From the NCBI GenBank assembly GCA_902805475.1, contig CADCSX010000009.1, positions 2,277,389 to 2,341,388 of the forward strand: 64,000 nucleotides of DNA, given 5' to 3'. Below the pieces are notes generated by a model. The model was not told the origin of the DNA, did not search any database, and was given only the letters and a program-made list of their open reading frames with translations. Below are positions 49,096 to 64,000 of this stretch, one piece after another. Position 1 is the first letter of the stretch. Every line of letters begins with the position of its first letter. The DNA comes from Entonaema liquescens (Eukaryota > Ascomycota > Sordariomycetes > Xylariales > Xylariaceae). The translations under genes and the position numbers were made by a program.

Positions 49096-49759
49096 CTTTT
49101 ATTATATAATTAAAATTATAATATTTATAATATTATTTTATTTTTACATTTTTTATAAAAAATTTATATTAAAAAAATTTTATTTTTTAAAATAATTTAT
49201 TATTATATAAAATTTTTATTATTTTTTATAAAATTATTTTTATAATTAATATTATATATTTAAATTTTTTTTTTATAATATATTAATTTTTTACTTTAAT
49301 ATTTATTAATAATTTTTTAAAATTAACATATATATCTTATAATTTATTTATTTTAAAACTTTTTATTATAAAAATAAAAAATTAATTAACACTTATAATT
49401 TAATTTTTAAAAATTTTTTTTATTTATTTTTATTTTTTTTATTTATAAACTTTTATATTTTTTTAAAATATAATTATAATAACTTTATTTCAAAACTTAT
49501 ATATTATTATTATTTTTTATTTTTTTAAAACTTAATTAATTACTTTTATTATTTTTTTTAATATTTTTTTAATTATTTTTAAATTTATTAAATTTTTTTT
49601 AATAATAATTTTTTTTATTTTTTATAATAAAATCACTATTACGTTATTTTAAATTTAACTACCCATAACTATTACATTTATTTATAATTATTTTATTATT
49701 TATAAATTTTAAAAAATTTTAATAATATTTATTTTTTTTAAAATCTTTATTTTTATTTT
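49096..49759. other. AT block, G-poor
   Basis: Continues the G-depleted composition of 42-48 kb on the right side of MITE copy 1. No gene and no recognised repeat. Confidence 0.7.
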
Positions 49760-51349
<1,590 letters not shown>

Positions 51350-52350
51350 AATCATTATTATATATTAAATTATTTATTAAATTTTTAAATAAAAATAAAT
51401 TAATAATGGAATTTTATATTATAATATTTTATATTTTACTTAATATTTTAATTAATTATAAAAAACTATAAAATTTATATTTTATAGTTTTAAATTAATT
51501 ATATATATTATAATTTTTTAATATTTTTTTTATTATTTATTTAAATTTTAAAAAATTAAAATTTTTATTATATTTATTAAAACGTTTTATATTTTCTTTA
51601 ATATTTTAATAAAATACTTTTATAAATAATTTTAATAAGCTTTTTTTATAAAATTTAAAAAATATATTAATTTTTTAAATATATTTTAATTTTATTTTTT
51701 AAAAAAAAATTATTATTTATTAGTTTTAATAATTTCTTTTCGAATTTTTAAATTTAATTTTTATTAATCGTAATTTAAATTATTTAAAAAATTCCGTTTT
51801 TTTTTATTATTTAAATTTTTATTTTTAAAATGTTAAAATTATAATTATTTTATTAATTTAAAATATTAATTTATATATATATATATTTTTATTATTTGTT
51901 AAATAATTTTTATAATTTAAAAATATGTTAATTTTTTTATTAAATTTTATTATATAAAGTTTTTAATATTTAAATATTTTAATTACTATTAATAAATTTT
52001 TATTATATATAAAATATTTTAATTTAAGTTTTTTAAAAAATTGGAAATAATAAATTATTAAATATTAATTTTTATTATTTTTTAATTATTCGAAAATTAT
52101 ATTTATTATTTTATTTTTTTAATTTATTTAAAAATAACTTTTATAATATAATTAAATATATTAATATATATATATATATATATATTTTTAAATAATTTAG
52201 CGTAATAATTTAATGTTTAATATTTTTTCTTAAAAAAAAGTAAATTTAAATCCCGTAATTATTATAAATTTTTTAATTTTTTAATAAAAAGTTAAATTAT
52301 TATTAAAACAATTATATAAAATTAATATATTAATAAATAAGTTTTTTTTT

Positions 52351-53540
52351 TATAAAAATTTAAACGTAATATTACGAAATTATTTAAATAATTTATTATA
52401 TTAAAATTTAAATATTTAAAAAAATAATAAATTTTTAAATTATTAAATAAAATATTATTATTTTAATTATAATTTATATTTTAAATTATAATTTTATTTA
52501 TAAGTAATATTAATTCGGTAATAAAAAGCGTATTAAGTTAATAGTAATTATAATTATTTTATATTAATAAATATTTTTTTTTATATATAAATTTATTAAT
52601 AATAATTTATAATTTTTAGTTAATTTTATTTTTTAAATTTTTATAATTTTAAACTTTAAATAATTAAATTAATTACGGTCGTATACGCGTATTTTAAAAC
52701 AAAAATATAAAATTTTTTCAAATTAAATAATTAATCGATTAATTAATTAATTAATTAATTGATTGATTGATTAATTGATTAATTAATTGATTAACTAATT
52801 GATTGATTGATTAAGTGGTTGGTTCGGTAAATTAAATAAAGTAATTTAATAAATTAAAAGATCTAGCGGGGTGGGTATGGGAAGTACGGTTGCGTATTAA
52901 TAAATTTGTATGGAAATACATGTAATATTTATGCTATTTTCGCGGGTATAGCGCTCTTATATAAAATAATATAGCTATTGCCGACTTAATACGCCCCCCA
53001 CTACCGAACTAATGTTATTTATTACGTAAAAAATTAAAAAGTTTTTTTTTTATATAAATATTAAAAAATTTTATTTTAAAAAAATTAAAAATATATTTTA
53101 AAATATTATTATTTTAAATATTATTAAATTAAAAAAAATTAATAATTTAAAAAAATATATATAAAAATATATTTAATAAAATTTATAACGTTATTAATAA
53201 AAATATTATTTTAAAAAACTTTTAATTAATAATAATTTAATTAAAAACTTATAATATAATATTTAAGTTTTATAATTTAATTAAAAAAAAATAATTTATA
53301 ATTAAAAAAATTTATAAAATTAATTAATAATATTAATTTTATATATAAATAAAAATAATTATAAAATAATAAATTATAAATATAACGTAAAAAAAAAAAA
53401 ACAAATAAATTTTTTTTAATATAAACATAGTTTTTAACCGAATATAATTACTTAATAAAAATATTAATAATATTTTATTATAAAAATAATATAATTATAT
53501 AAATGTAACGGAATAAAAATAAATAAATAAATAAATAAAT
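52351..53540 (+). repeat. Repeat copy 3 with (AAAT)n tail, split by MITE copy 2
   Basis: 52351-52502 plus 53020-53540 is the reverse complement of 55331-55985, which lacks the MITE. The last about 140 bases before the AAAT tail (53516-53540) resemble those before the (AAT)n tail of arm 2, so this is the same family. Degenerate, with no protein. Confidence 0.6.
52503..53019. mobile_element. MITE-like TIR element, copy 2 (517 bp, partly RIP-decayed)
   Basis: Same ends as copy 1: left AGTAATATTAATTCGGTAAT (decayed), right ACTACCGAACTAATGTTATT (well kept). The left half is strongly AT-decayed. The right half from about 52850 (AGATCTAGCGGGGTGGGTAT) is almost intact and matches copy 1. TA flanks both sides (52501-52502 and 53020-53021). 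Shorter than copy 1 through small losses in the left half. Confidence 0.75.
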
Positions 53541-56500
53541 ATATTTTTTAAAAATTTGGAAATTAATAAATTAAAGTTTTTATTAATATTTTTTTTTAAT
53601 TTTTTAATAAAATTATTTGCTTTTTATTTATTAAAAATTAATTTTTTTTAATAATATATATTAAAATTACGTAATTTCTTTAAAATTTTTGATAAAACTT
53701 TTAATAAAATTTATAAAATTATAAAATAAATGTACTTTTTAATTAATGTAAAGGTTTTTATTTTCGTATTTAAATTAAATTTTTTTTAAATATAAATTTC
53801 TTTTAAAATTATAATAAATTTTCTATTAATATTTTTTTAATTTTATTATATTTTATATTTTATATTTATATTTAATATATTTTTATAAATTTAAAAAATT
53901 AAAATATTATTATTATAAATAAATATAAAGTTATTAATATATTTTCGTAATATTAAAATATAATACTATATTAATTTTTTTAATAAAAGTTAATATATTA
54001 AAATTAATTTAAAATTAATTATTTTATAAAATTAAAATTTTAATTTTAATATAATAAACTTTTTTATTAAATAATAATTTAATAATTATTAATATTATTA
54101 TTAATAACCTTTTAATAATAATATTTAAATTTTATATAAAAAATATATAGTAAAAAAAAAAATATATAAAATTATTAAATATTATTATAATAATTGTTTT
54201 TTATTTTTATTTTAATTTTTTATAATATTTTGTTTTAATATTTAATTAATAATTTAATAAATAATTTATTTTTAATTAAAAATTAAGTAAAATAAGATTT
54301 TTATTATTATAATATATAATAATGGTTTAATTATTATTATTAAATAATTAAATATTATATAAATGGCTTTTAACTTTTAAAATAAATAAAATTATTAATT
54401 TATAAAAAGTTTTATATTAAAATTATTTTATTAAAAATAGTAAAAAATAAAGTTTTTTTTAAATTATAAAAAATAAATTATTTAAATTAATAATAAAATA
54501 AAATTTTAAATTAAAAAATATTTAATAATTTTAATTAAAAATAAATAATTAAATAATATTTTATTAAATTATAATAAATAAATTATTTTATAATATATAT
54601 TAAAATTTAAATAATTTTTTTTAAATAATAATAAATTAAAAAAAAATTTTAAATTTATTATTTAAAATTTTATAAATAATATTTAAAATAAAATTTATTT
54701 AAAAAAATAAAATAAAATTTATTAATAAATATTATAAATTAATTATTAAAATTTATAATTAATAATATTAATATAAATAATTTTAAATAAAAAATTAAAA
54801 AAATAATAAATTATTTATTTAAATAATAATTAATTTTTAATATTTTAAAAAAATATTATAAAATTTAATATTAAAATATAAAATAAAAATATTTTTAAAT
54901 TTATTATTAAAAAATATAAAATAAAATATATTTTTAAATTATAATAATATAATAAAAATTTAATAAATTTTATATAAAATTTATATTAAAATATATATTA
55001 TAATAATTTTTAATTAATTTATAAATTATAAAAAAATAATATATTTTAATATTTTTAAAATTAATAAAATAAAATAAAATAATAAATAAAAATATTATTA
55101 TTATTATAATTAATAATAACTTTAAAATTTTAATATTTATTAATATTATATAAATATTTAAATAAATTAAAATTTTTTTTAAAAATAATAATTAATATTA
55201 TAATAATAATTTATAAATTTATATTATTTTTTTATATATAATTTAAATTTAAAAATTATTATTTAATTATTAAATATTTATTTTTAAATTTATTTATAAA
55301 ATTTTATATAATAAATTTAAAAAATAAAAATTTTATTTTTATTTATTTATTTATTTTTTAATTTATTAAATTTATATAATTAAATTATTTTTTAATAAAT
55401 AAATTATTAAAATAATTTTATTAAATAATTATATTAATTAAAAATTATATTTATATTATAAAAAATTATTTATTTTTTTTTTAATTATATTTATAATTTA
55501 TTATTTTATAATTATTTTTATTTATATATAAAGTTAATATTAATTAATTTTATAATTTTTTTAATTATAATTATTTTTTAATTAAATTATAAATTTAAAT
55601 ATTATATTATAAGTTTTTAATTAAAATTATTATTAATTAAAAATTTTATAAAATAATATTTTTATTAATAAATTATAAATTTTATTAAAATATATTTTAT
55701 ATATATTTTTTTTAAATTATTAATTTTTTTTAATTTAATAATTTTTTAAATAATAATGTTTAAAAATATATTTTTAATTTTTTTAAAATAAAATTTTTTA
55801 ATTTTATATAAAAAAATTTTTTAATTTTTTAATATTAAATAAAATTATAATTTAAAATATAAATTATAATTTTAAAATAATAATATTTTATTTAAAATAA
55901 TTTAAAATTTATTATTTTTTAAATATTTAATTTTAATATAATTTATTATTTAAATAATTTTATAATATTATATTTAAATTTTATAATTTAAAAAATAATA
56001 TATTATATAAATTAATATAAAATAAATAAAAATTTATTAAAATTAATAATTAATTTTAATTTAAAATAATTAATAAATAAATATAAATTTTTAAAATTTT
56101 TAATATAATATATATTTATATATTATTAATAAAAATAAAATAATAATTAATATTTTTATTATTTTAAAATTAATATAAATAATATTATAATTATTTATAT
56201 AATTTAAAATAATAAAATAATTATTATAAAAATAATTAAATTATAAAATTTATATATTAATAAATTTAAAAAAAATTTAAAATTTATTATAAAAAAAAAT
56301 ATTTTATATTAATTATAAATTATATAATTATTAAAAAAATTACTTTTAAATTAATAATTAATTTATTAAAAAATTTTATTATAAAAAATTTTTTAATATT
56401 TAAATTTATTTTTTATAAAAATAAATAAATAATTATTAATAAAAAAATTAATAAAATTATTATATTATTATTAATAAAAAACATTAAAAATTAAAATAAT

Positions 56501-59500
56501 TATATATTTTTTTAATTAAATTAATTAAATTATTAAAATATTATAAATTATTATATTTTTAATTTATAAAAATATTTTATTTATTAATTTTAAATATAAT
56601 TAAATATTTAAATAATTAATAATTAATTTTTAAATTTTATAATTTAAATTAATATTTTATTTATTAATTTATTATAATATAATAATAATAAAATTAAATA
56701 ATTTAAATAATATATAATATTATATTTAATTTAAATTATTATTATTAATAAAATAATATAATTATTAATTTTAATAAAAATTTAATAAAATTTTAAATTA
56801 TAATAATTTTTAATAAATTATAACGTAATAAATTAAAATTTAAATAATTTAAAATTTTTATTTAAAAATATTTAAATAAATAATAATTTATAAAATTATA
56901 TTAAAATTAATTTTAAGTTTATAAAGTTAATTTAAAATAATTTTTTAATATAATTAATAAATTTTTAATAAAAATTTAAAATAATTTTTAAAATTTATAT
57001 TATAATAAAAATTTTTAATTTAATAAATTTAAAATATATAATTTAAAATTTTATTTAAATTTTAATAAATTTTTTTAATAAAAATAAATATTATTATATT
57101 AAAATAAAAATATAATATTTTAAAATATAATATTATTTAATAAATAAAAATAAATTAAATATAAATTAAAATAATTATTATAAAATATATATAAATTATA
57201 TAAAATTTTTATAATATAATAATAAATATTAAATTAATTAAAATATATAAAATTATATAATATTTAATAATAAGTTTTATTTAAAAAATTTTTAATAAAT
57301 TTAAATAAAATTTAATAAAATATAATAAAAATTTTATAATTTAAATATATAAAAAAATTATTTTAAAAATATATTAATATATAATTAAATTATAAATATA
57401 ATATAAATATATTAAATATATAAAATAAATTTATAATATATTAAATTTAAAGTTTTAATATAATATATTAGTTTTTAATAAAATTTAAATAATTAATAAA
57501 TATATTAATAATTTATAAAATAAATTAAATTATAATAATTTAAATTATTAATTATTAAAAATAAAAATTTAATAAAAATATTTTAAATATATTTTTAATT
57601 AATAAATAAAAATATTAATAAATTAATATTTTAAATAAAAATATATTTTAAATTATATATTTATATTTAAAAAATAAATTATTATTAAATATAATATAAA
57701 AATATTAATAATTTTAATAATTTAAATATTATAAATATAAAATAAATATAATAATAAAAAAATAAAAATAAATATAATAATAAATATTATAATAATAAAA
57801 ATAATATAATAATAATTATAAAAACGTTATTATAATAATAAATATTATAAATTTTATAAATTAAATAATTATTATTAAAAATATAATTTTTATTATAATT
57901 AATATAAATTATAATATAATAAAATTATTATAATTATTTTAATAATTTTAAAATTTAATATAATTAACGTTAATAAATAAAATTTATTAAATAAAATAAT
58001 AAATTTTATATAAAAAATAAAATATTATTTAAAAAAAAATAATTTAATTATAAAAATAAAATTTAATTAAAAAATAAAATTATTTTTTATTTAATAATAT
58101 TTAAATAATAAATTAAAAAAAATTATAATTAAATATTAATTATAAATAATAATAAAATAATTTATAAAAAATATAATAAAAAAATTTAATATAAAATTAA
58201 ATTATTTTAAATATATATATATATAAATAATTATATATTATTTAAATTTAAAATTAATAAATTTAAATATAAATAATAAATAAAAAAAAATATTAAAATT
58301 TTATTATTAAAATTAAATAAATATTTATAATTAAATTAAATTTTAAAATTAATAAAATATAAATAATAAATATTTAAATTTAATAAATTATTTAATAAAT
58401 AAAGTTAATAATAAAAATAAAAAAAAATTAATAATTAAAATTTAAAAAATTAAAAATTATTTATTTAAAATTAAAATTTTTTAAATAAAAATATTTATTA
58501 TAAAAATATTATTTATTAAAAATTAATATAATTAATAAAATAAAATTAATTATATATTAATTTAAATATATTTAATAAAATATTTAATATAAATTAATTA
58601 AAATATTTTTATTAAATTATAAAATTTATAAATTAAATATTTTATTATATATAAAAAAAATAATTAAATTTATAATTATAAGTTAAAAAATTTAATTTAA
58701 ATTTAAATTTTTTAATAAAATTAAAAAAATAAATAAAATTTAATTAATATTAAAATTAATATATAAATATATTAATATAATTTATAATTTAATTTATTAT
58801 TAAAAATAAAATTTTATAAAAAATATAACGTAATTATTAATTAATTTAAATAAATTATAATAATAATAATTTATTAAAATAAATATATATTAATTATTTA
58901 AAAATAATTAAAAATTTTAAAATAAATTTTAATAATAATAAAAATAATAATTTATTTTAAATAATAATAATAATTTTAATTATATATTTAATTTAATAAA
59001 TAATTATATATATATAAATTTAATATTATATTTTAAAAAAATATTATATTTAATATATAATATAATAATAATTAAAAAATTATTTTTAATTAAAATAAAT
59101 AAAAATATTATTATTTTTAAAAATAAATTAAAAATTATTAATAATATAAAATAAAATTAATATAATATAAATAATAATAAAATAAATAATAATATTAATA
59201 ATAATTTTTTTAAAAAATAATTTTATTATTAAAAATAATTTATTAAAATTATTATTTTTTAAAAATAAAAATATATAAATTTTTTTAAAATTATTAAAAA
59301 TAATTAATAATTTTTTTAAAAATAAATTATTAAATTTAAAAATTTAATTTTTAAAAAATATATTAAAAATATTATTTAAAAATAATATTAATTATTATAA
59401 TATATTTTTATTTTTAATTAAAATTTATTATTATAATTAATAATTATAATATTTAATATAATTAAATTATAATTAAATTATTTAAAAATAATAAAATAAT

Positions 59501-62500
59501 TATAAAATTTTATTATTAATTAATAAAATAAATATAAAATAAAATAAATATATTTATTAAATATTAAAATAAAAATATTATTAAATAAAATATTTAATAA
59601 TATATATAATAAAATTAAAAATTTAATATATAAAAAGTTAATATTATTTTATTTATTTAATATTTATAATATAATAAATAATTAATAATAAAAAAAAAAA
59701 TATTTTATTAATTTAAAAATTATTTAATTATTATATATTAATTAATTTTATTTATTATTTAATAAAAAATATTATTAATAAAATAAAATTTTTAAATATT
59801 TTATTATAATAAATATTTAATTTTTTTTTTTTTATTAATTATTAATAATATAAAAATATATTAATTAATTAATAATTATTTATTAAAAATATTTAAATAT
59901 TAAAATAATATTAATAAAATTTAAAAAATTTTTAATTTTAATTAATAATTTATAAATTAAAATTATTATTTTTTAATAATTTTATTAAAATTTATATTAA
60001 TAATATAATAATTTATAATTAATTATATTTTAAAAATATAAATAATATTTATGTAAAATATTTTTATTATTTAATAATATTAAATTAATATTAAATTAAA
60101 AATTATTTTTTTAAATTATTTATTAATAAATTTATTAATTTATTATTAATAATTTAAAATATTATTATATAAAAAAATTTAATATAATATAAAAATTAAA
60201 ATATTTAAAATATTATTTATATTAAATTTATATTAAAATAATAAAATTATTATAAAATAATTACGTTATATATAAAATTTAAATTTTATATTAATAAAAA
60301 TATTATATTAATAATAATAAAATAAAAAAAATTTTAAAATATTAATAATTATTTATAAAAAAAATTTATATTAAAATATTATTTATATTTATATAAATTA
60401 AAATAAAATATTTAAAAATTTATAAAAAAAAAATTAATAAATTTAATAATATTAAATTATTAAAATAATAAAAAATAATATATTTAAAATTAATATATTT
60501 AAAAATAAAATTTATATTTATTTTTTTATTTAAATATTTTTAAAATATTAAAATAATATTAATTAATAATATTAAATTAATAATATTTTATTTAAAATAT
60601 TAATAAAATTAAAAATTAATATTAAATTATTAAATTAAAAATAATATATTTATATAAATATATTAATAAAATAAAATTTAATTATAATTATTTAAATATT
60701 TAATTATTATATTAATAAATTATTAAATTATTAAAATATTATTAATAAATAATTTTTAAAATATTTAATATATAATTAAAATTAATATTAAATTAATAAT
60801 AATATTTATATAATTTATTATAATTTTATTTAAAAATATTTTTATATTTTAAATAATTAAATTTAATATTTAATATATTATTAAAATTATTTATAAAAAT
60901 AACGGTTAAATATAAAAAATAAAAAATAATATAATTAAATTATATTAAAAAATATTATAAAATATTTTAATTATTTTAAATTATAATAACCATTAATATA
61001 ATATTTAAAATTTATATTATTTAAAGTTATAATAAAAATAAATATTTAAATAATTATAAAAATTTATTTTTAATTAATTAAAAAATAAATAAATATATAA
61101 TTAAATATTTTATTATAAATTATAAAATAATTATTATTTATAATATTAATTATAAATTAAAAATAATTAATGATTTTATTAAATTATATATAAAATTTAT
61201 TAAAATAATATATTAAATAAATAATATTATTTTAAATTAAAATTAATATTTTATAATTTATAAATATTATTAATATATAAAATTTAATAAAATAAATTTA
61301 AAAAATATGTATAATTTTATTTAAAATATTAAAAATTATAATTATAAATTAAAAATAAATAATTAAATTATTATTAATTATTTAATATTTATATTTATTA
61401 TATAATATAAATTTTATTATTAAATTATTAAAAATATTAATAAAAAATATATTATAAATATTAAAAATATTTTAAATTTATAATATAATAATTATTATTT
61501 ATAAATTTAATAAAAATTATTTTAATATTAATTAATATTAAATATAAAATAATTTATTAAATTATAATATTAATATTATAATTTTTTATTATATAATTAA
61601 AATTATTAATTAATATTTAATATTTAATTAAAATTTTAAATTTATATTAAAATTTTATTAAATATTATTTATATAAATTAAAAATAAAATTTATTATATT
61701 AATAAATTATTACTTATAAATTAATAATTAAAATAAAATAAAAAATTAAAATATTAAAATATTATATAATATTATTATTTATTTTTATTTAAATTATAAA
61801 TTAATATTATTTTAATTTTTAATATAATTTAAATAATATTAAAATTAATAATATTAAATAAAACTTAAATAAAATAATATATAATTTAAATTTTAAATAA
61901 TTATATTAATTATAAAATATTTATTAATAATATTAATTTTAATATATTATAAGATTTATATTAAAAAAAATTAAATTAATATTAAATTTTATAATAATAA
62001 ACATAAATTATAATATAATAAAATTATAAATTTATTAAAATAAAAATAAAAATATAATATATATTTAATTATATAAAAATTATATTTTATTAATTAAATT
62101 ATTATAAAATAATTAATATAATTTATTAATTATTATTAATTATATAATACATTAATAATTTAATTTATAAATTAAATATTTTATTATATAAAAAATTTAT
62201 AAATTAATTTTTAAAATTTAATTATATAAAATATTATAAAATTAATTTATATAATTATTATAAATTATAATTTAAATAAATAATTATAAAAATAATATTA
62301 AAAATTAAATATTATATAAAATTAAAAGTTTTAAAATAATAAATTAATAAATAAATAAAAAAATAATTATTAAATATTTAATTTAATATAAAATTATATT
62401 TAATGTAAAATTAATAATATTTAATAAATTATTTATATAAATATAATAACTTTAATAAATAAATATAATAAAAATAATTTTATAATATTATTTAAAATTA

Positions 62501-64000
62501 AAATTATTATAAATTATTAATTAAAATAATTAAATAAAAAATTATTTAAATTAAAATATAAATTAATTAAAATAATATTAAAATTAATTAAAATAATAAT
62601 TTATAAACCATTAATTATTTAAAAAATAAAATTTATTTAAAATATAAATAAATTAAAATAATTAAAATTATTTAAATAATATTTAAAATAAATATATATA
62701 TTAAAATTTTATTATTTATAAATTATTATTTAAATTTAAATAAATAATATAATTTTTAAATTATTATTAAATTAATATTTTTTTTATTATATATATTAAT
62801 TAATTAAAATTAAATTATTTAATTTTATAATATAATTAATTAAAATTAATATTTAAATTTTATTAATTTTATAATTTAATTAATTTAAAAATTAAAAAAA
62901 TATATATTTATTAAATTATTTTTAATTAAAATAAATTATAATAAAATATAATTAATTAAAATTTTAAAACTTATTTAAAATAAATATAAAAAAAATATTT
63001 TTATATTTAAAATTTAATTTTTATTTTAAATTTTTAAATATTTTTTTAATTATAAATTTTTATAAATTAAATATTTTTAATAATAATTATAAAATAAATA
63101 TTATATACGCATTTATTAATAATATAATATAATAAATATTTTAATTAATTTAAATAATTATTTAAATATTAATTATTTAATTTTAATAATAATATTAATA
63201 ATTATTTAATTTATTAATTAATTATAATTTTAAATATAAATATTATTTTAAATTTTATAATAATAAATTAATAATTAATATATAATTTATATAAATTTAA
63301 AATAAATAATTTAATATTTTATTATATTATTTTAATTATATTAATAAATAAAATTATTTATTTAAATATTTTTTTTTTACGTTTATTAATAATATAATAT
63401 CGTTATAATATTTTATAAAATTAATTAAAAATAAAATTAAAAATTAAATAATTTTATATATTTTAAATTTAATTTAAAATTTAAATATTAATTTTATTAT
63501 AATAAAATAAAAAATTAAAATATATATTAAATTATAAAATTTAAATTAATAATTATAATAAATAAATAATATTATTATTTTTATTAATAATATTAATATA
63601 TAATTAAATTATATTAATAATTAATATAATTAAAATTTTAATAATTTAAAAATAAATTTTATATTATATTATTTTATTATATCGAAATATATTTATAATA
63701 TAATTTTATTAAAATAATTATTAAATTAATTAAATATTAAATTTATAATTAATTTAATATAATAATAATATATAAAATTATTTAAAAAAATTATTTTATA
63801 TTTATAAAATTTATATTAAAAAAAATTAAAAATAATTAAATATATTAATAAATATATTTAATTATTATTTTTTATAAAAAAACGATTTTAAATTTTTTAA
63901 ATAATTAATAATGTTTAATATAAATTAAAATATATTTATAAAAAATTAATAAAATAAAATATTTTTAAATTAATTTAAATATGTTAATTATTTAATAAAA
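53541..64000. other. Extreme AT block, nearly free of G and C
   Basis: No gene. Residual G and C are mostly single CG dinucleotides (for example near 57968, 58829, 60264, 60902, 63108, 63401, 63682). Runs with no G or C at all: 55759-56342 (584 bases), 57970-58403 (434), 58831-59636 (806) and 59638-60052 (415). Between about 53.5 and 54.5 kb the remaining bases are mainly G rather than C. It continues beyond the window. Confidence 0.85.
55331..55985 (-). repeat. Repeat copy 4 (inverted partner of copy 3, no MITE)
   Basis: Starts with (ATTT)n at about 55331-55359 and continues as the reverse complement of copy 3 without the MITE, an empty site. Virtually all G and C of copy 3 are A or T here. 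The match ends near 55985. Confidence 0.6.

Overview
The window is nuclear DNA of a filamentous ascomycete. The protein-coding genes carry one to five short introns (about 50-225 nt) with GT/AG ends and CTAAC/CTGAC-type branch points. The gene content is typical of Pezizomycotina: an RTA1 transporter, a Zn2Cys6 regulator, a GT32 mannosyltransferase, a secreted M14 carboxypeptidase and a fungal-type Cox14. The AT-rich blocks show cytosine-to-thymine decay of repeats (RIP). A Sordariomycete, perhaps near Xylariales, is a guess from style only.

Layout. 1-2.5 kb: no gene. 2.5-12 kb: tRNA-Lys(UUU); a mitochondrial ACOT9-like acyl-CoA thioesterase; mitoribosomal mL50; a small Cys-rich membrane protein that starts divergently from mL50; a tyrosine-type DAHP synthase; and a secreted SGNH/GDSL esterase. 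12-18 kb: one weak small ORF, a conserved-looking nuclear-type protein of unknown role, and a Cox14-like COX assembly factor. 18.8-23.7 kb, all on the minus strand: a cupin, an RTA1 membrane protein and a Zn2Cys6 regulator, which could form a small co-regulated unit. 24.2-24.8 kb: a small secreted protein. 25.1-32.7 kb: a complete LTR chromovirus (Ty3/gypsy), RIP-killed but with its RT-integrase-chromodomain frame still free of net indels. 34-41 kb: a two-TM hydrolase-like protein, an M14 carboxypeptidase, a Cys-rich cell-surface protein and a GT32 glycosyltransferase.

41.8-64 kb is a gene-free AT block. It holds an inverted pair of 1.5-kb repeats, a second inverted pair, two copies of a 0.5-0.6 kb TIR element (MITE) and then about 10 kb almost devoid of G and C, including an 806-base run with neither. 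The repeats end in (AAT)n or (AAAT)n tails, which suggests a non-LTR retrotransposon. One MITE copy sits in a repeat whose inverted partner is the empty site. Around 42-50 kb decay is strand-asymmetric: plus-strand G is nearly gone while C, including CpA, persists.

Most gene models were assembled by joining exons so that reading phase and conserved motifs agree. Splice sites are inferred from sequence alone, without transcript support. I found no clear undescribed enzymatic system; the unusual content is the AT block and the pattern of repeat decay.
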